Source: an uncultured Oscillospiraceae bacterium
Lineage (GTDB): Bacteria; Bacillota; Clostridia; Oscillospirales; Oscillospiraceae
Assembly: GCA_947599875.1 (NCBI GenBank)
Contig: CANQFV010000011.1
Span: 1 to 64,000, forward strand
Reading direction: 5' to 3'
DNA length: 64,000 nucleotides
Part shown: piece after piece, positions 47,939 through 56,941 of the stretch
Numbering within the stretch: the first letter of the stretch is position 1
Layout: the number at the start of each line of letters is the position of its first letter
Program-made: the position numbers and the translations under genes
Notes under the pieces: generated by a model
What the model was told of the DNA's origin: nothing
Seen by the model: only the letters and a program-made list of their open reading frames with translations
Databases searched by the model: none

Positions 47939-48529
47939 TTAGTTGCAGCCCATAGTGCCGATCTGCTTATTGATATCGCCATCGCTGTCGATATTGTCCT
48001 GCCGGGTGTCCCCGACATCAACCCATCCAAAGACCGGATCATAAACCTGGCCGGGATGGCTGTTGTCTGTACTGCCTCCGCCTGTGGGGGTGTTTCCTGT
48101 CGGTGTTTCGGAAGGCTGGGGCACGGACGGGTCATATTCCGGCTGCTTGTCGGGATTTGTGGTATCATCCGTGGTCTCAGGCGGGGTTTCCGGTTTCTCC
48201 TGTCCGGCCTCCTCTTGGGTGGAGCTGTCAGAAAGGCTTATGGTGGAGCCGGTCTCATCCTCGGAAACCACCGTCTGGGTGTTATCAGAAGATGTGCCCT
48301 GTGTCTGGGTACTTTCAGGTGTGGTATTGGATGGAAGGGGAGTATCCACATTGGAATTTTCTTCCCATGTATCCGTCACATCAGCGCGCTCCGTGGAAGC
48401 AGGAGTAAAATCCGTTTCCGGTTCCCTTGTCAGGAAGTAGGCGCCTGCAAGGACTGCAATGCACAATGCGGATAATCCGCAGGTAATGGCGGTTTTCTTT
48501 TTATCAAAATTGTTTTTGTCCTTTTTCAT
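47939..48529 (-). CDS. Anchored Ser/Thr/Pro-rich protein (DUF6550-like)
   Basis: 196 residues. A cytoplasmic basic start (MKKDKNNFDKKKTA), one membrane helix (15-33), then a long Thr/Ser/Glu/Pro-rich stalk and a small C-terminal end VYDPVFGWVDVGDTRQDNID. It is probably anchored outside the membrane as a spacer. The name DUF6550 is recalled, not checked. AAAGGAGTTC precedes the ATG. Confidence 0.65.
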   Translation of the reverse strand: MKKDKNNFDKKKTAITCGLSALCIAVLAGAYFLTREPETDFTPASTERADVTDTWEENSNVDTPLPSNTTPESTQTQGTSSDNTQTVVSEDETGSTISLSDSSTQEEAGQEKPETPPETTDDTTNPDKQPEYDPSVPQPSETPTGNTPTGGGSTDNSHPGQVYDPVFGWVDVGDTRQDNIDSDGDINKQIGTMGCN

Positions 48530-48599
48530 AATATTGAACTCCTTTCGTCGTGTTTCTATTTTATACGCATCAGATAGTGGAATGTCAACAACGGTTCTG

Positions 48600-49085
48600 T
48601 CAGTATTTCGTATTGTGGGAACCGGTCAGTGTAATGTGCTGTGTAATGGGCGGAAATAATTCCCCGAACATGTGGATCTGAAAAACGGCGTCACAGGTCA
48701 CTACATATTCGATCTTGTCGGAATACTGGTTGAACTGCAGGCTGATGTTTTCTACCCTGTAATCTTCATTGGAGAGCTGTATCCGTTCCTCCATCCCATT
48801 GATGAAGCCTGCACGCAGGGCATCCTGATAGGCAGCACTTAAATGCAGGTCTGCCATATAGGAGTCAAGGTTAGCTTCCCTCTGTGAGTGGAAGGTATCC
48901 GCATAGATGCGGGCGCTGACATTGTTCAGTTCCATCTTGGCAGCATTGCGGATGTTCATGCAGTTGATCTTGACAGATGCGAACAGCAGCAAAAAAGACA
49001 TCAGCATAACTATGGCCAGAATGATGAAAATGGTAAAAAAGGACAGGTCTCCGCGTTCATTCCGGATGGTTTTCTTGTACATGGC
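48600..49085 (-). CDS. TadE-like pseudopilin
   Basis: 161 residues from ATG 49085, with AAGGAGGAA upstream. A short basic leader ending NERGDLSFFTIFIILAIVML gives the Gly-Asp prepilin-type junction before the hydrophobic helix. The extracellular domain follows (INCMNIRNAAKMELNNVSAR). TadE/TadF-type pseudopilins assist Flp pilus assembly. It pairs with the gene at 49094. Confidence 0.78.
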   Translation of the reverse strand, partial: AMYKKTIRNERGDLSFFTIFIILAIVMLMSFLLLFASVKINCMNIRNAAKMELNNVSARIYADTFHSQREANLDSYMADLHLSAAYQDALRAGFINGMEERIQLSNEDYRVENISLQFNQYSDKIEYVVTCDAVFQIHMFGELFPPITQHITLTGSHNTKY

Positions 49086-49093
49086 GTTCCTCC

Positions 49094-49519
49094 TTATTTC
49101 CAATAGTGTTCGCTGACGCCGGCTCCCTGGGAGCGCACATTGATGGGGACAAGGTTAAATTTCCAAAACCCACCGAGATGGCAGCGCCCCGTAACGGTAA
49201 CATAGAAGGGAGTGCCAATCTGAATATGGCCTGTATCGCCGGGACCGGACACCTGATAGGAAAGCCCCTCAACATCGCTGATCTCACTGGAGAGAAAGGA
49301 AAAAAGGGAGTCGGTTTCCCCGCTGACGCCGCCGTTTAGCTGGATCTGCTTGACAAGCTGATCCGCAATATGGTCCATTTCCTGTTTCGTGGAAATGATG
49401 TGGAATACATTGATGATGAACGCTACCAGTATGACCACCACCAGAATGTAAACAAAGCTGCTGATATAAGAGGAATCACCTCTCTCGGACAGCAGGAGCC
49501 GCTTTAACTTCTTTTTCAA
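49094..49519 (-). CDS. TadE-like pseudopilin (DUF4320-like)
   Basis: 141 residues. MKKKLKRLLLSERGDSSYIS leads to a membrane helix SFVYILVVVILVAFIINVFH, then an extracellular domain with KQEMDHIADQLVKQIQLNG. ERGDSS is the same Gly-Asp processing pattern as in the neighbour. First gene of the Tad operon; a terminator-like hairpin (AACGCAGG/CCTGCGTT, 49544-49585) lies in its leader. Confidence 0.78.
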   Translation of the reverse strand: MKKKLKRLLLSERGDSSYISSFVYILVVVILVAFIINVFHIISTKQEMDHIADQLVKQIQLNGGVSGETDSLFSFLSSEISDVEGLSYQVSGPGDTGHIQIGTPFYVTVTGRCHLGGFWKFNLVPINVRSQGAGVSEHYWK

Positions 49520-49947
49520 TAGGTCACCTCCCGGATAATAAAGAACGCAGGCGGGAAGCCGGGGTGAGACTTCTTACCTGCGTTTTTGTGCGGCATGGGC
49601 TTCATATAAAGCATGGAGCTTTCTGCCTGTGTATGAATTTTCACGATACCCATTCTAACATATGGGATTTACCGTGTAAATCGCAAAGCCGTGCCAGTTT
49701 GGGAAAGTTTTGTGCCAATGTTGTGCCAAGAGAAATGCTGGATATGTAAAATTAACAGTTGTTAAATACATGTAATTATATTTGCCACATATTATTGAAA
49801 AAATATATAAAGAGTTATATAATTAGTTCGTTTATGAATGCAAAAAAGTTATTCCGTATTGACATTTGATTCATACCTATTTATAATTAACCATAGTTAT
49901 TCATGATGCGTCAATATGCTAGTTGGTTTAAGTAAGGAGGTATGAAG
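49520..49947 (+). promoter_or_regulatory. Intergenic region with a consensus promoter
   Basis: No gene. A perfect sigma-A promoter TTGACA (49859-49864), 17 bp, TATAAT (49882-49887) drives the plus-strand island. Upstream is very AT-rich. The left part holds an AACGCAGG/CCTGCGTT hairpin, which serves the minus-strand Tad operon leader. Confidence 0.75.
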
Positions 49948-50118
49948 ATGTCAGAAATGGTGACAAGTGAGGAATTGCAACATATGTATAAGATAAGCAG
50001 ATCCACTGTTGACAGATGGAGAAAAGACGGAATGCCTTATGAAAAAATAGGTCGAGGTGTGAGATTTGATTTGGATCAAGTAAAGAATTGGATTAAGAAA
50101 AATAAACAGGATGTATGA
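49948..50118 (+). CDS. MerR-like/excisionase-type HTH protein
   Basis: 56 residues, MSEMVTSEELQHMYKISRST then VDRWRKDGMPYEKIGRGVRF and DLDQVKNWIKKN. A complete HTH_17 domain as in excisionases and DNA-binding antitoxins. AAGGAGG lies before ATG 49948. First gene of the AT-rich plus-strand island, under a consensus promoter. It might control the island or be an excision factor without a visible integrase. Confidence 0.78.
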   Translation: MSEMVTSEELQHMYKISRSTVDRWRKDGMPYEKIGRGVRFDLDQVKNWIKKNKQDV

Positions 50119-50213
50119 GATATAATAATTATGCTATATTGAGCATTGAGTTCATATAATTATAGTGTCGATTACGCCGAGAAAGGATAAGACAAAAAAG
50201 TCAAGAGGAGAAA

Positions 50214-50384
50214 ATGATATTAAAATTAACTAAGATTACTAAGGAAGACATTAAAAAGGATACCCAAAAAGCGGTGAATGAAACATCGTTGCAAATAATG
50301 TATTTGCACAATAATGGAATAGACAATTTTCAATGGGATAAAAGAGATTTTGAAAAAGTGCTTGAAGAGGATATAGAAGAATAA
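50214..50384 (+). CDS. Small charged hypothetical protein
   Basis: 56 residues, MILKLTKITKEDIKKDTQKA ending FEKVLEEDIEE. AGAGGAG precedes the ATG. Helical, acidic at the C-terminus. No family. Short spacing to the next gene suggests an operon. Confidence 0.55.
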   Translation: MILKLTKITKEDIKKDTQKAVNETSLQIMYLHNNGIDNFQWDKRDFEKVLEEDIEE

Positions 50385-50401
50385 GATACTTGGAGGCAAT
50401 C

Positions 50402-51043
50402 GTGTACATTGTATTTAAAGGATTAGACGAATGGTATAAAAAGGACGAAGGATTAAAAGAAAAGTTTGAGAAAAAATATGAATTTCTTGAAGATTTTGCA
50501 AAAGATTTTGCAATAAAAATGCAAAAAATGGTAAAAGAGAAAACTGGTGAGGAAATTGAAATAAGTTTAAGTGGAAATCGCTTGAAACAAGCTGTTGTGG
50601 ATGCACTAGACGACTTGGTTCGCCTCAAGATGTACCATGGAACATCGGCTCCGAATCGCTTAAAAGAAATGTCGTATTATGCTTATTGGTTTTTAAAGCA
50701 TAAGCCAATGTACATTGATGAGGAAGATATAATATATAATGCAAGATTGAACAAAATAGCACGGACTAGATTACTTTTTATCAATGAGTATTTTGTATCA
50801 GATCTTATAATGGCATCTATATTTCCTGGCAGCAAGCCAAGGAAGGACTGTAAAAGTTTTATGGAGAAGGGCACAAGACAAATAAAGTATTTTAAAAGAT
50901 ATATATTATACTATTTGGCATATCGAGTGGATTCTCCTAAATCACTGGAAGCTATTATGTTAGGAACAACAGTATTTCCAGTTCAAGATATAGATGAAAC
51001 TATTTGGTGTGCTCCAGAAGAACCAAGTGAGGAAGATTATTAA
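50402..51043 (+). CDS. Unknown protein of AT-rich island
   Basis: 213 residues from GTG 50402, with TGGAGG upstream. N-terminus YIVFKGLDEWYKKDEGLKEK is highly charged and helical. The centre, KMYHGTSAPNRLKEMSYYAY, includes a YHGT motif that recalls ADP-ribosyl-transferase-like folds but is too short to claim. An Arg/Lys-rich region precedes the acidic end. No membrane span. I recognise no family. Confidence 0.6.
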   Translation: MYIVFKGLDEWYKKDEGLKEKFEKKYEFLEDFAKDFAIKMQKMVKEKTGEEIEISLSGNRLKQAVVDALDDLVRLKMYHGTSAPNRLKEMSYYAYWFLKHKPMYIDEEDIIYNARLNKIARTRLLFINEYFVSDLIMASIFPGSKPRKDCKSFMEKGTRQIKYFKRYILYYLAYRVDSPKSLEAIMLGTTVFPVQDIDETIWCAPEEPSEEDY

Positions 51044-51045
51044 GA

Positions 51046-51498
51046 ATGAAAATAGGAAAGTGGGAAATTACTGGTAAAGATGCTGCGTGGTTTATAATAT
51101 GTCTTATATTAGTAATTGTCGGGGTTAGTGGTTTATTGCTAAGCGGTCATACAGGTGCAATGGATGTTATATCAGGGGCATCTACTTTGGTATCAATAGT
51201 ACTGAGTGTAGTTGCTATTTTATACACCATGATAGAGGGGGCAAATAGTTCAAAAGTAAATGCAGAAACTATTGAAAAACTTTCTGATATAGAAAATAAA
51301 TTATCAGAATTAAACGAGAAAAGCATTGCGCAGGCAAGTGCACGGAATGAAATGAAAGAGATTTTATTCGACATGATGCAACAGGCTAAGCTTAATAAGG
51401 AGAATTCAGAGTATAATGGAACCGCCGAAAAAAATCCAGAGGTATTAGATGAGTTACAAAGGTTAAAAAAGATATTGGATGATGATATAGAAGAATAA
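51046..51498 (+). CDS. Two-helix membrane protein with coiled coil
   Basis: 150 residues. Two membrane helices (about 12-30 and 41-62, WFIICLILVIVGVSGLLLSG and VLSVVAILYTMIEG) followed by a cytoplasmic coiled coil (about 70-145). It starts 2 bp after the previous stop. Such a small membrane protein next to a soluble unknown is typical of defence or abortive-infection pairs, but no effector domain is visible. Confidence 0.6.
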   Translation: MKIGKWEITGKDAAWFIICLILVIVGVSGLLLSGHTGAMDVISGASTLVSIVLSVVAILYTMIEGANSSKVNAETIEKLSDIENKLSELNEKSIAQASARNEMKEILFDMMQQAKLNKENSEYNGTAEKNPEVLDELQRLKKILDDDIEE

Positions 51499-51555
51499 AA
51501 ATACCTGCGAAAACTAATGGGATTTCGGAAGTTAATACAAAATGTAGATTAGTAG

Positions 51556-51600
51556 AGAAAAGGAACATAGCTATTGTAATCAGGCTATGTTCCTTCATTT
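51556..51600. terminator. Terminator between island and S1 gene
   Basis: AAGGAACATAGC / GCTATGTTCCTT hairpin followed by CATTTTT, usable in both directions. Confidence 0.85.
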
Positions 51601-52980
51601 TTATATATTCTGCTTAATAATCCTTGAAATCAGCCCCACTGCCACATTCCGGTCTGCGTCGATCCGTGTAACCACGAAGCTGACCTCATCCTTCTTGCCG
51701 GGCAGCCTGTTATCATAGCAGCTATGGGCGACAGCATTGACGCCGATGTGGAGGCGAACGAAGACGGTGCCCTTATGGATGTCCGTGACCGTCCCGGCAT
51801 ATTTGCCCTGAATTTTGCACTTGCTCAAATTCTCCTTGCTGGTGTTGCCGTTGACGCTCTTGACGTCTGCTTTTACGGAAATATCTTCAAGGGAGCGGAT
51901 CTTCACGCTCAAGATGCGGACAAGGATCTGATCACCCACATGGAAGTGTTCCGTGGCATCTCCAAGCCAGTCCCAGGACAGGTCGCGGGCGAGGATGGAA
52001 CATTCCGCACCAAATATCTCCACACGGACGACCTTTTCTGCGACGGCAATGACCCTTGCCTGCACGATACGGTCTTCGCATACGCGGGAGTTTCCGTCTG
52101 CATCCGGCATATAGAAAATCTGGCGTTTCTTATACATGGCATCCTTACGGCTTGCCACCACACTGCGGCTGGCATTGTCAAGTCCTTTGATGATAAAGTC
52201 AATCTCACAGCCCAGCATGTTGCCGAGGATCTTGTTCTGGCGTTGTACCAGCTCACCATAATCATGATCTTCATCTTCCACGAGGTTAATCATCATCTCA
52301 GCGAGGGGAATCACGACACGCATTTCCTTGTAATAAATGACTGCGATGGTACCGCCTCCATCCATTTTCTCAATACCGCCTAAGCTGCCTGTCAGGATTC
52401 TGCGGGTACGGTAGGCATTCTGCAGCTCATGCCAGATGGTATCTTCCCTGCTTTCCGGTGTTTCCACTTCCGTATCGGCATTTAAGGTAAGGATGGCGGA
52501 AGGGGCAGGTTTCCTCACAGGGGGTTCCGGTTTTGCTGCCGGGGCGGAAGCCTTCGTTTTTCTCTTCCTGGGAGGGGTGGAAGCTTCAGGGGCATTGTTG
52601 GCAGCGCCGCTTTCGTTTTCATCCCCGGTCTCAGGGGAAAGATCCGGAGCGGTCTCGCTTTCTTTGACAGACTCATCGCCCTCAGTTTTCACAGAACCGG
52701 CATCTACGGAATCCTCCGTCTGCAGTTCCGTCCCGCCGCTGATGTCATCTCCAGATTCCGCGGTTTCTCCGGTGGGATATGTTTCTACAGCAGTTCCGTT
52801 CCCCTCTATAATGTCATCATCAGAGGAAATATTTTCGTCTGCAGATGATTCTTCATCCATGGGGATTTCTTCTTCCGCAGGGAGGGCGTCTCCCATGGTT
52901 ACCGTTTCTTCAGATTGCGCTTCCATGCTGGCGTTTTCTTCCGTTACAACAGTTTCTTCAGTTTTTGCTTTTCTGGGCAT
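51601..52980 (-). CDS. S1-domain RNA-binding-like protein
   Basis: 459 residues. The first 165 residues are acidic low-complexity (Glu/Thr/Ser), then a basic Pro/Ala/Lys hinge. Residues 195-459 hold a globular part that ends in two S1-like OB folds: VGDQILVRILSVKIRSLEDI and KYAGTVTDIHKGTVFVRLHI. It begins the conjugation-core operon's last segment, downstream of VirD4. On Clostridia elements such proteins are usually conserved but uncharacterised; a role in binding nucleic acid during transfer is possible. Confidence 0.7.
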   Translation of the reverse strand: MPRKAKTEETVVTEENASMEAQSEETVTMGDALPAEEEIPMDEESSADENISSDDDIIEGNGTAVETYPTGETAESGDDISGGTELQTEDSVDAGSVKTEGDESVKESETAPDLSPETGDENESGAANNAPEASTPPRKRKTKASAPAAKPEPPVRKPAPSAILTLNADTEVETPESREDTIWHELQNAYRTRRILTGSLGGIEKMDGGGTIAVIYYKEMRVVIPLAEMMINLVEDEDHDYGELVQRQNKILGNMLGCEIDFIIKGLDNASRSVVASRKDAMYKKRQIFYMPDADGNSRVCEDRIVQARVIAVAEKVVRVEIFGAECSILARDLSWDWLGDATEHFHVGDQILVRILSVKIRSLEDISVKADVKSVNGNTSKENLSKCKIQGKYAGTVTDIHKGTVFVRLHIGVNAVAHSCYDNRLPGKKDEVSFVVTRIDADRNVAVGLISRIIKQNI

Positions 52981-53044
52981 AGCTTAGTCTCCTTTTCATG
53001 TTTGTTTAGTTGCCTGCATGTGGCAGGCTGGTTGGTCATTTGGT

Positions 53045-55009
53045 TCAGGACATGATGGATTTCTTATCCGTCATGATAATCCCACAGTCTTCATCCGTGG
53101 GGAAAAATGCCGGCGGGTCTTCCGGAAAGTCCGGTTCCGGTGCTGTGGCAGCTTCAGGGGAAGGCGCCTTTCTGGGCGTTTTCGCTTTTCGGGGTTTTGG
53201 CTGCGGTTTCATCAGCTTTGAGAAGTCCGGTTCCGGTGTTTCCGGATTCCTGCGCCACTGCGGGATGTGGTCACTTGCACGGCTTTCCTTCAGCTTTTTG
53301 CTTTCCGGGTGGAGGGTGTAGTCATATTTCCCCACCTTCAGTACCTTCTGTCCCCGCAGGATAATCAGGGCTTCATCCAACGGCAGCCGCAGCACTTCAT
53401 CCGGTGTCAGGAGCTTGCGTTTTCCGATAGAATGTGTCTCCCGGTATTCCGGCGTGTAATCCGATACCCGCCAGGTGTTTAACTGCTTTGCCTGGCTGGA
53501 TACGGCCACACTGACTTCGCCGGTGCGGTTTGATATAAATTCCGCTGTCAGTTCATCGGTACAGCCTAAGAAAAGCTGTGTGTCGCAGTTGCCGATGATC
53601 TCCTGCCACTGGTTTAAGGGGTAGCGGTTCTGCATCTGGGGCAGGTTCTGGAAGATACAGCTGATGGATAACCGTCTGGAACGGATGGTGCTGATCTTCT
53701 TGGTCAGGTCTGCGATAGTGCAGCCGCCGTTTGCAAGCTCATCCGCCAGGATATGTACCGGGACCGGGAGCTTCCCGCCTTCCCCGTACTTGTCCGCATA
53801 CCGCACCAGTTTGATGAAGACAAAGGACATGAACAGGGAGGAGAGGAAGTCAAAGGTGGAATCCTGGTCCGAGGTGATGCAGAAATAGGCGCATTTTTCA
53901 TATCCGGGCTGCGTCAGGCTGATTTCGTTATAGCTTGTGATCTGCCGGATCAGCCTGTTCTGGAATACCTGGAGCCTTGTGCCCAGACCGATAATGACGC
54001 CGCTGCGCACCGTGTCGGATGCCTGCTTGAAAATATTGTAGGGCGCTTTTGCCGGATGCGTGACCGGGAGCAGGTCAAAGAGGCTGTTCAGCTCCTTTTC
54101 GGAATTCATGGTCAGTAGCTTGTATACCTGCCCGATGTTTTTTCCCTCCGGTGGGAAGCCCTGGTCCACATACAGCACAAGGGCTTTTAACAGGTTCATC
54201 TCTGAGTTGTCCCAGAAATGGTCACCCTTTGGGGAGCCTGTGTTTTTGATGATGACATCACAAAAGAGCTGTGCCATGATTTCCTGCCCTTCGATTTCCG
54301 CAAGGCAGTTCCAGCTGTCGGAATTTTCCGGGTTGATCAGGTTGAACACCCGCACGGTGTAGCCGTTTTCCTCAAGGTAGAGGCACAGATCCGCATAAAG
54401 CTCTGATTTCGGGTCCGTAATGATAAGGCTCTCCCCACGTTTCACACATTGGAAAACGACATTTCTTGCATACGCGCGGCTTTTCATGCTGCCACTGGCA
54501 CCAAAGACTGCCACATTGCGGTTCATCCGTGTTTTTTCAGGAAGGCAGACTGCCTTTCCGTTAAGTTTCCCTAAGATGACGCCGCGGCATTTTGAGATGT
54601 CGGAAACCAGTTCCAATACTTCACGCAGCTCTGTATCGGTCATAAAGCCGGAGGTGCCGTAGGTTCCCTTGTCGGAGTAGGTCAGGTTCCGTTCCTTGTC
54701 ATAGGTTCCTTTCCCATGAAAGCCCATCCGCATCACCATGAAGATCAGAAGGCTTAGGATGCCCACGCACAGTGCAATCCCATACAGGCTGTAAGGGAAT
54801 ACAGTGAGCGCTTTCAGGCAGGCGCCAAAAGAGCCGTCCGGGAATGCGGGCGAAGAGCCGTTTCCCGGTGTGCCTCCGGATGAAGTCCAGATCCGGTAGT
54901 TGATGATGAACTGGGATACATATCCGCCTGCATAGGCAAGTGCAGTGAGCAGGACGGGCAGGACAAGAAAGAGTGTCAGTTGTTTCTTTTTGTTTTCTGT
55001 CAGTTTCAG
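53045..55009 (-). CDS. VirD4/TraG-type coupling protein, probable CTG start
   Basis: About 654 residues if translation starts at CTG 55009. GGGAGG lies 8 bp upstream and CTG forms a CTGA overlap with the stop of the upstream gene. The usual start codons in this frame come only after the membrane region (GTG 54766), and a stop lies at 55025-55027. The N-terminus has the expected membrane helices (LTLFLVLPVLLTALAYAGGY). Walker A VFGASGSMKSRAYARN and ILADELANGGCTIADL are typical. A Pro/Lys tail may bind the relaxase. Brings DNA to the VirB4 channel. Confidence 0.88.
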   Translation of the reverse strand: MKLTENKKKQLTLFLVLPVLLTALAYAGGYVSQFIINYRIWTSSGGTPGNGSSPAFPDGSFGACLKALTVFPYSLYGIALCVGILSLLIFMVMRMGFHGKGTYDKERNLTYSDKGTYGTSGFMTDTELREVLELVSDISKCRGVILGKLNGKAVCLPEKTRMNRNVAVFGASGSMKSRAYARNVVFQCVKRGESLIITDPKSELYADLCLYLEENGYTVRVFNLINPENSDSWNCLAEIEGQEIMAQLFCDVIIKNTGSPKGDHFWDNSEMNLLKALVLYVDQGFPPEGKNIGQVYKLLTMNSEKELNSLFDLLPVTHPAKAPYNIFKQASDTVRSGVIIGLGTRLQVFQNRLIRQITSYNEISLTQPGYEKCAYFCITSDQDSTFDFLSSLFMSFVFIKLVRYADKYGEGGKLPVPVHILADELANGGCTIADLTKKISTIRSRRLSISCIFQNLPQMQNRYPLNQWQEIIGNCDTQLFLGCTDELTAEFISNRTGEVSVAVSSQAKQLNTWRVSDYTPEYRETHSIGKRKLLTPDEVLRLPLDEALIILRGQKVLKVGKYDYTLHPESKKLKESRASDHIPQWRRNPETPEPDFSKLMKPQPKPRKAKTPRKAPSPEAATAPEPDFPEDPPAFFPTDEDCGIIMTDKKSIMS

Positions 55010-56139
55010 TGCAGGAACCTCCCTTCAAATTTTTTCAGGTCTATTGTGTCGATTGCGGCTGCATCCCCAAAGTATTGCTGCAGCACAGGTTTCTGGAAGT
55101 CAAAGCATATCAGGTTTCCCATAAGCCCATGGAAGGACAGGGCAGTGCGGAATCTGGATAGCCGCAGCATGTCAAAGTCAAAGGCAAGGAGTACCGGCAT
55201 CCCGTCCGATACGGCGTCATGCTCCAGCCCGTAATCGGGGCAGGGCGGATGCAGGTCGGACAAAAGCAGGTTCCTCAGTGCTTTCAGCAGGGCAGGGGAG
55301 CAGAGCAGCCGGAGCATGGTTTCCCCGGCGGCGTCATCCGGGACATAGTGGAAATAGTCAAAACTGGAATCCAGATAAAAATAGCTTTTCTGAAAACCGC
55401 CTGTGCTTTCCATCAGCTTTATTGACGTGTCCATGCCGCTTCCGATGATAAGCGCCTTGATGGGAGTATCCGGATGGTAGCCGGTGCCTATACCTATGCC
55501 TATGCCGGAGAGGATTCCCCTGCTGGCATGGTAGGAGAGCAGAGCTTTAACCTTAAGTTCTGTCCGGTATTCCCATTTCATCAGTGCGCCGCCTGTGCAG
55601 AATACGGCGTAAATGCACTCCGGGGCAAGCAGGATGCCGATGGTTCTGGAATTGTTGATCTTTACGGCTTCCGCACCAAGTTCCTTTACTTCACGGGAAT
55701 GATAAAAGGCAGGAAGTGCCATCCGGCAGGGCGCTTTCTGTAGGTCCTGGGTTCCCGGATGAAAAAGCAGAGGCTTTCTGTCACGGTATATTTCCACACC
55801 GGAATTCTGAAGCATGGCGTAGGCAATGGATGCCTGCTGAAGCCTGAGCCTTCTGGGGTAGTCACTGCGGGGGCGGTTGGTATCGGTGCTGCCGTTTAAG
55901 TAAAAGGAGAAGCGGGAAGGGTTTTCGGACAGAAGAAGCTTTTTTCCCCTGCTTGTCAGCCTGTAACCCCTTAGCCCGTCTTTATAATGGGTCCTGAGAT
56001 AGTTCTCACTCTTGAGCCGGGTGATAAGCTTTTCCCCATAGCTTTTGCCGATGCCTAAATGCACCATCACGCTGGGGCTGCATTCGCCGGAAATGGCGGT
56101 CAGTTCCAGCAGACGGTATGCGCTGGTTGAAGTATCCAT
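55006..56139 (-). CDS. Winged-helix protein of conjugation core
   Basis: 377 residues from ATG 56139. The N-terminal winged helix MDTSTSAYRLLELTAISGEC with GIGKSYGEKLITRLKSENYL is followed by a large unknown domain (about 100-377). It resembles replication-relaxation-type proteins found beside relaxase and VirD4 genes. Its stop overlaps VirD4 (CTGA). It may control or assist DNA processing. Confidence 0.65.
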   Translation of the reverse strand: MDTSTSAYRLLELTAISGECSPSVMVHLGIGKSYGEKLITRLKSENYLRTHYKDGLRGYRLTSRGKKLLLSENPSRFSFYLNGSTDTNRPRSDYPRRLRLQQASIAYAMLQNSGVEIYRDRKPLLFHPGTQDLQKAPCRMALPAFYHSREVKELGAEAVKINNSRTIGILLAPECIYAVFCTGGALMKWEYRTELKVKALLSYHASRGILSGIGIGIGTGYHPDTPIKALIIGSGMDTSIKLMESTGGFQKSYFYLDSSFDYFHYVPDDAAGETMLRLLCSPALLKALRNLLLSDLHPPCPDYGLEHDAVSDGMPVLLAFDFDMLRLSRFRTALSFHGLMGNLICFDFQKPVLQQYFGDAAAIDTIDLKKFEGRFLH

Positions 56140-56281
56140 TGGCAGTCCTCTTTTCCAAATTTTTACCGTACACGCCTGCAACTCCGGTAAAAGTAGGCAG
56201 GCATGGGCTTTTGTTTTTCACTGTATTCAGGCGGTTTTGGCGGCATTTTTACCGAAGTCGGATTTTATTTTGAAAAACCGC
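56140..56281 (-). promoter_or_regulatory. Inverted-repeat-rich gap, possible oriT or operator
   Basis: TTTTACCG...CGGTAAAA with a 16-nt loop (56159-56190) lies next to AGGCGGTTTT...AAAACCGCCT (56229-56284). The arms are longer than needed for a terminator and no T-run follows. It might be an oriT, a regulator site or a terminator of the gene at 56282. Confidence 0.35.
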
Positions 56282-56941
56282 CTAAAAATCCGATATGTTT
56301 TTGTTCCTGTCCTCCCGTTCCATCAGCCATGCGGGGAAGCAGCTTTTTTCCATGACGGCAAGGATGGTGCAGTCCCGTTCCCCGAATTCCGTGGTGTGGT
56401 AGGCGTCGCAGAACAGCCCGCTGTCATCCGTCATTAAGAAACCTGCCACGGTATCCAGAAGTTGCTTGCACTCCAGGTTGTCATAGTCCCTCACCCGCCT
56501 GTCGGAGAGGCTTTGATCGAATACATGGGAAAAGCAGACCACGCACTCCTTAAAATGAGGCAGGCTGTGTTCCCGTGCGTATGTTTCAAGGCTTGCATAC
56601 AGCGGATCGGTCAGGAAAGTGGTATTGGTGCGCTTGTTCCGCTTCGGCATCAGGCCGGGCAGTGTGATCTCCACCTTGTCCTGTGTATGTTTTATGGAAA
56701 TACCGTGTACCTGGGCAGCCGTTTCCATGAGGATGGGTTTTTGCACAAGGTCTGCGGCATAGATGAGGTTGCGCAGGGAACACGCAACCCTCTCCGCACG
56801 CCTGGCAGCATCCAGGCTCAGTTCCTCATAGTTTTTCCCATAGGTGCCGGTATTGGCTACCATGGCATTTATGGTGTTAGCAAGCCGGGGAAGTTCATCC
56901 CCTATCCGCGCAAGGCGGGATGATAAAGTGTGTCGGTCCAT
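56282..56941 (-). CDS. Conserved conjugation-region protein (DUF6100-like)
   Basis: 219 residues, MDRHTLSSRLARIGDELPRL. The N-terminus is helical; a central basic segment GLMPKRNKRTNTTFLTDPLY looks nucleic-acid binding; the C-terminus includes RVRDYDNLECKQLLDTVAGF. The start overlaps the previous stop by 1 bp. Name DUF6100 recalled, unchecked. Confidence 0.6.
   Translation of the reverse strand: MDRHTLSSRLARIGDELPRLANTINAMVANTGTYGKNYEELSLDAARRAERVACSLRNLIYAADLVQKPILMETAAQVHGISIKHTQDKVEITLPGLMPKRNKRTNTTFLTDPLYASLETYAREHSLPHFKECVVCFSHVFDQSLSDRRVRDYDNLECKQLLDTVAGFLMTDDSGLFCDAYHTTEFGERDCTILAVMEKSCFPAWLMEREDRNKNISDF

Noticed and set aside
54699-55028. Separate 109-residue gene before VirD4
   Set aside because: Out of frame with the membrane helices of VirD4; the VirD4 frame itself encodes the expected N-terminus there.
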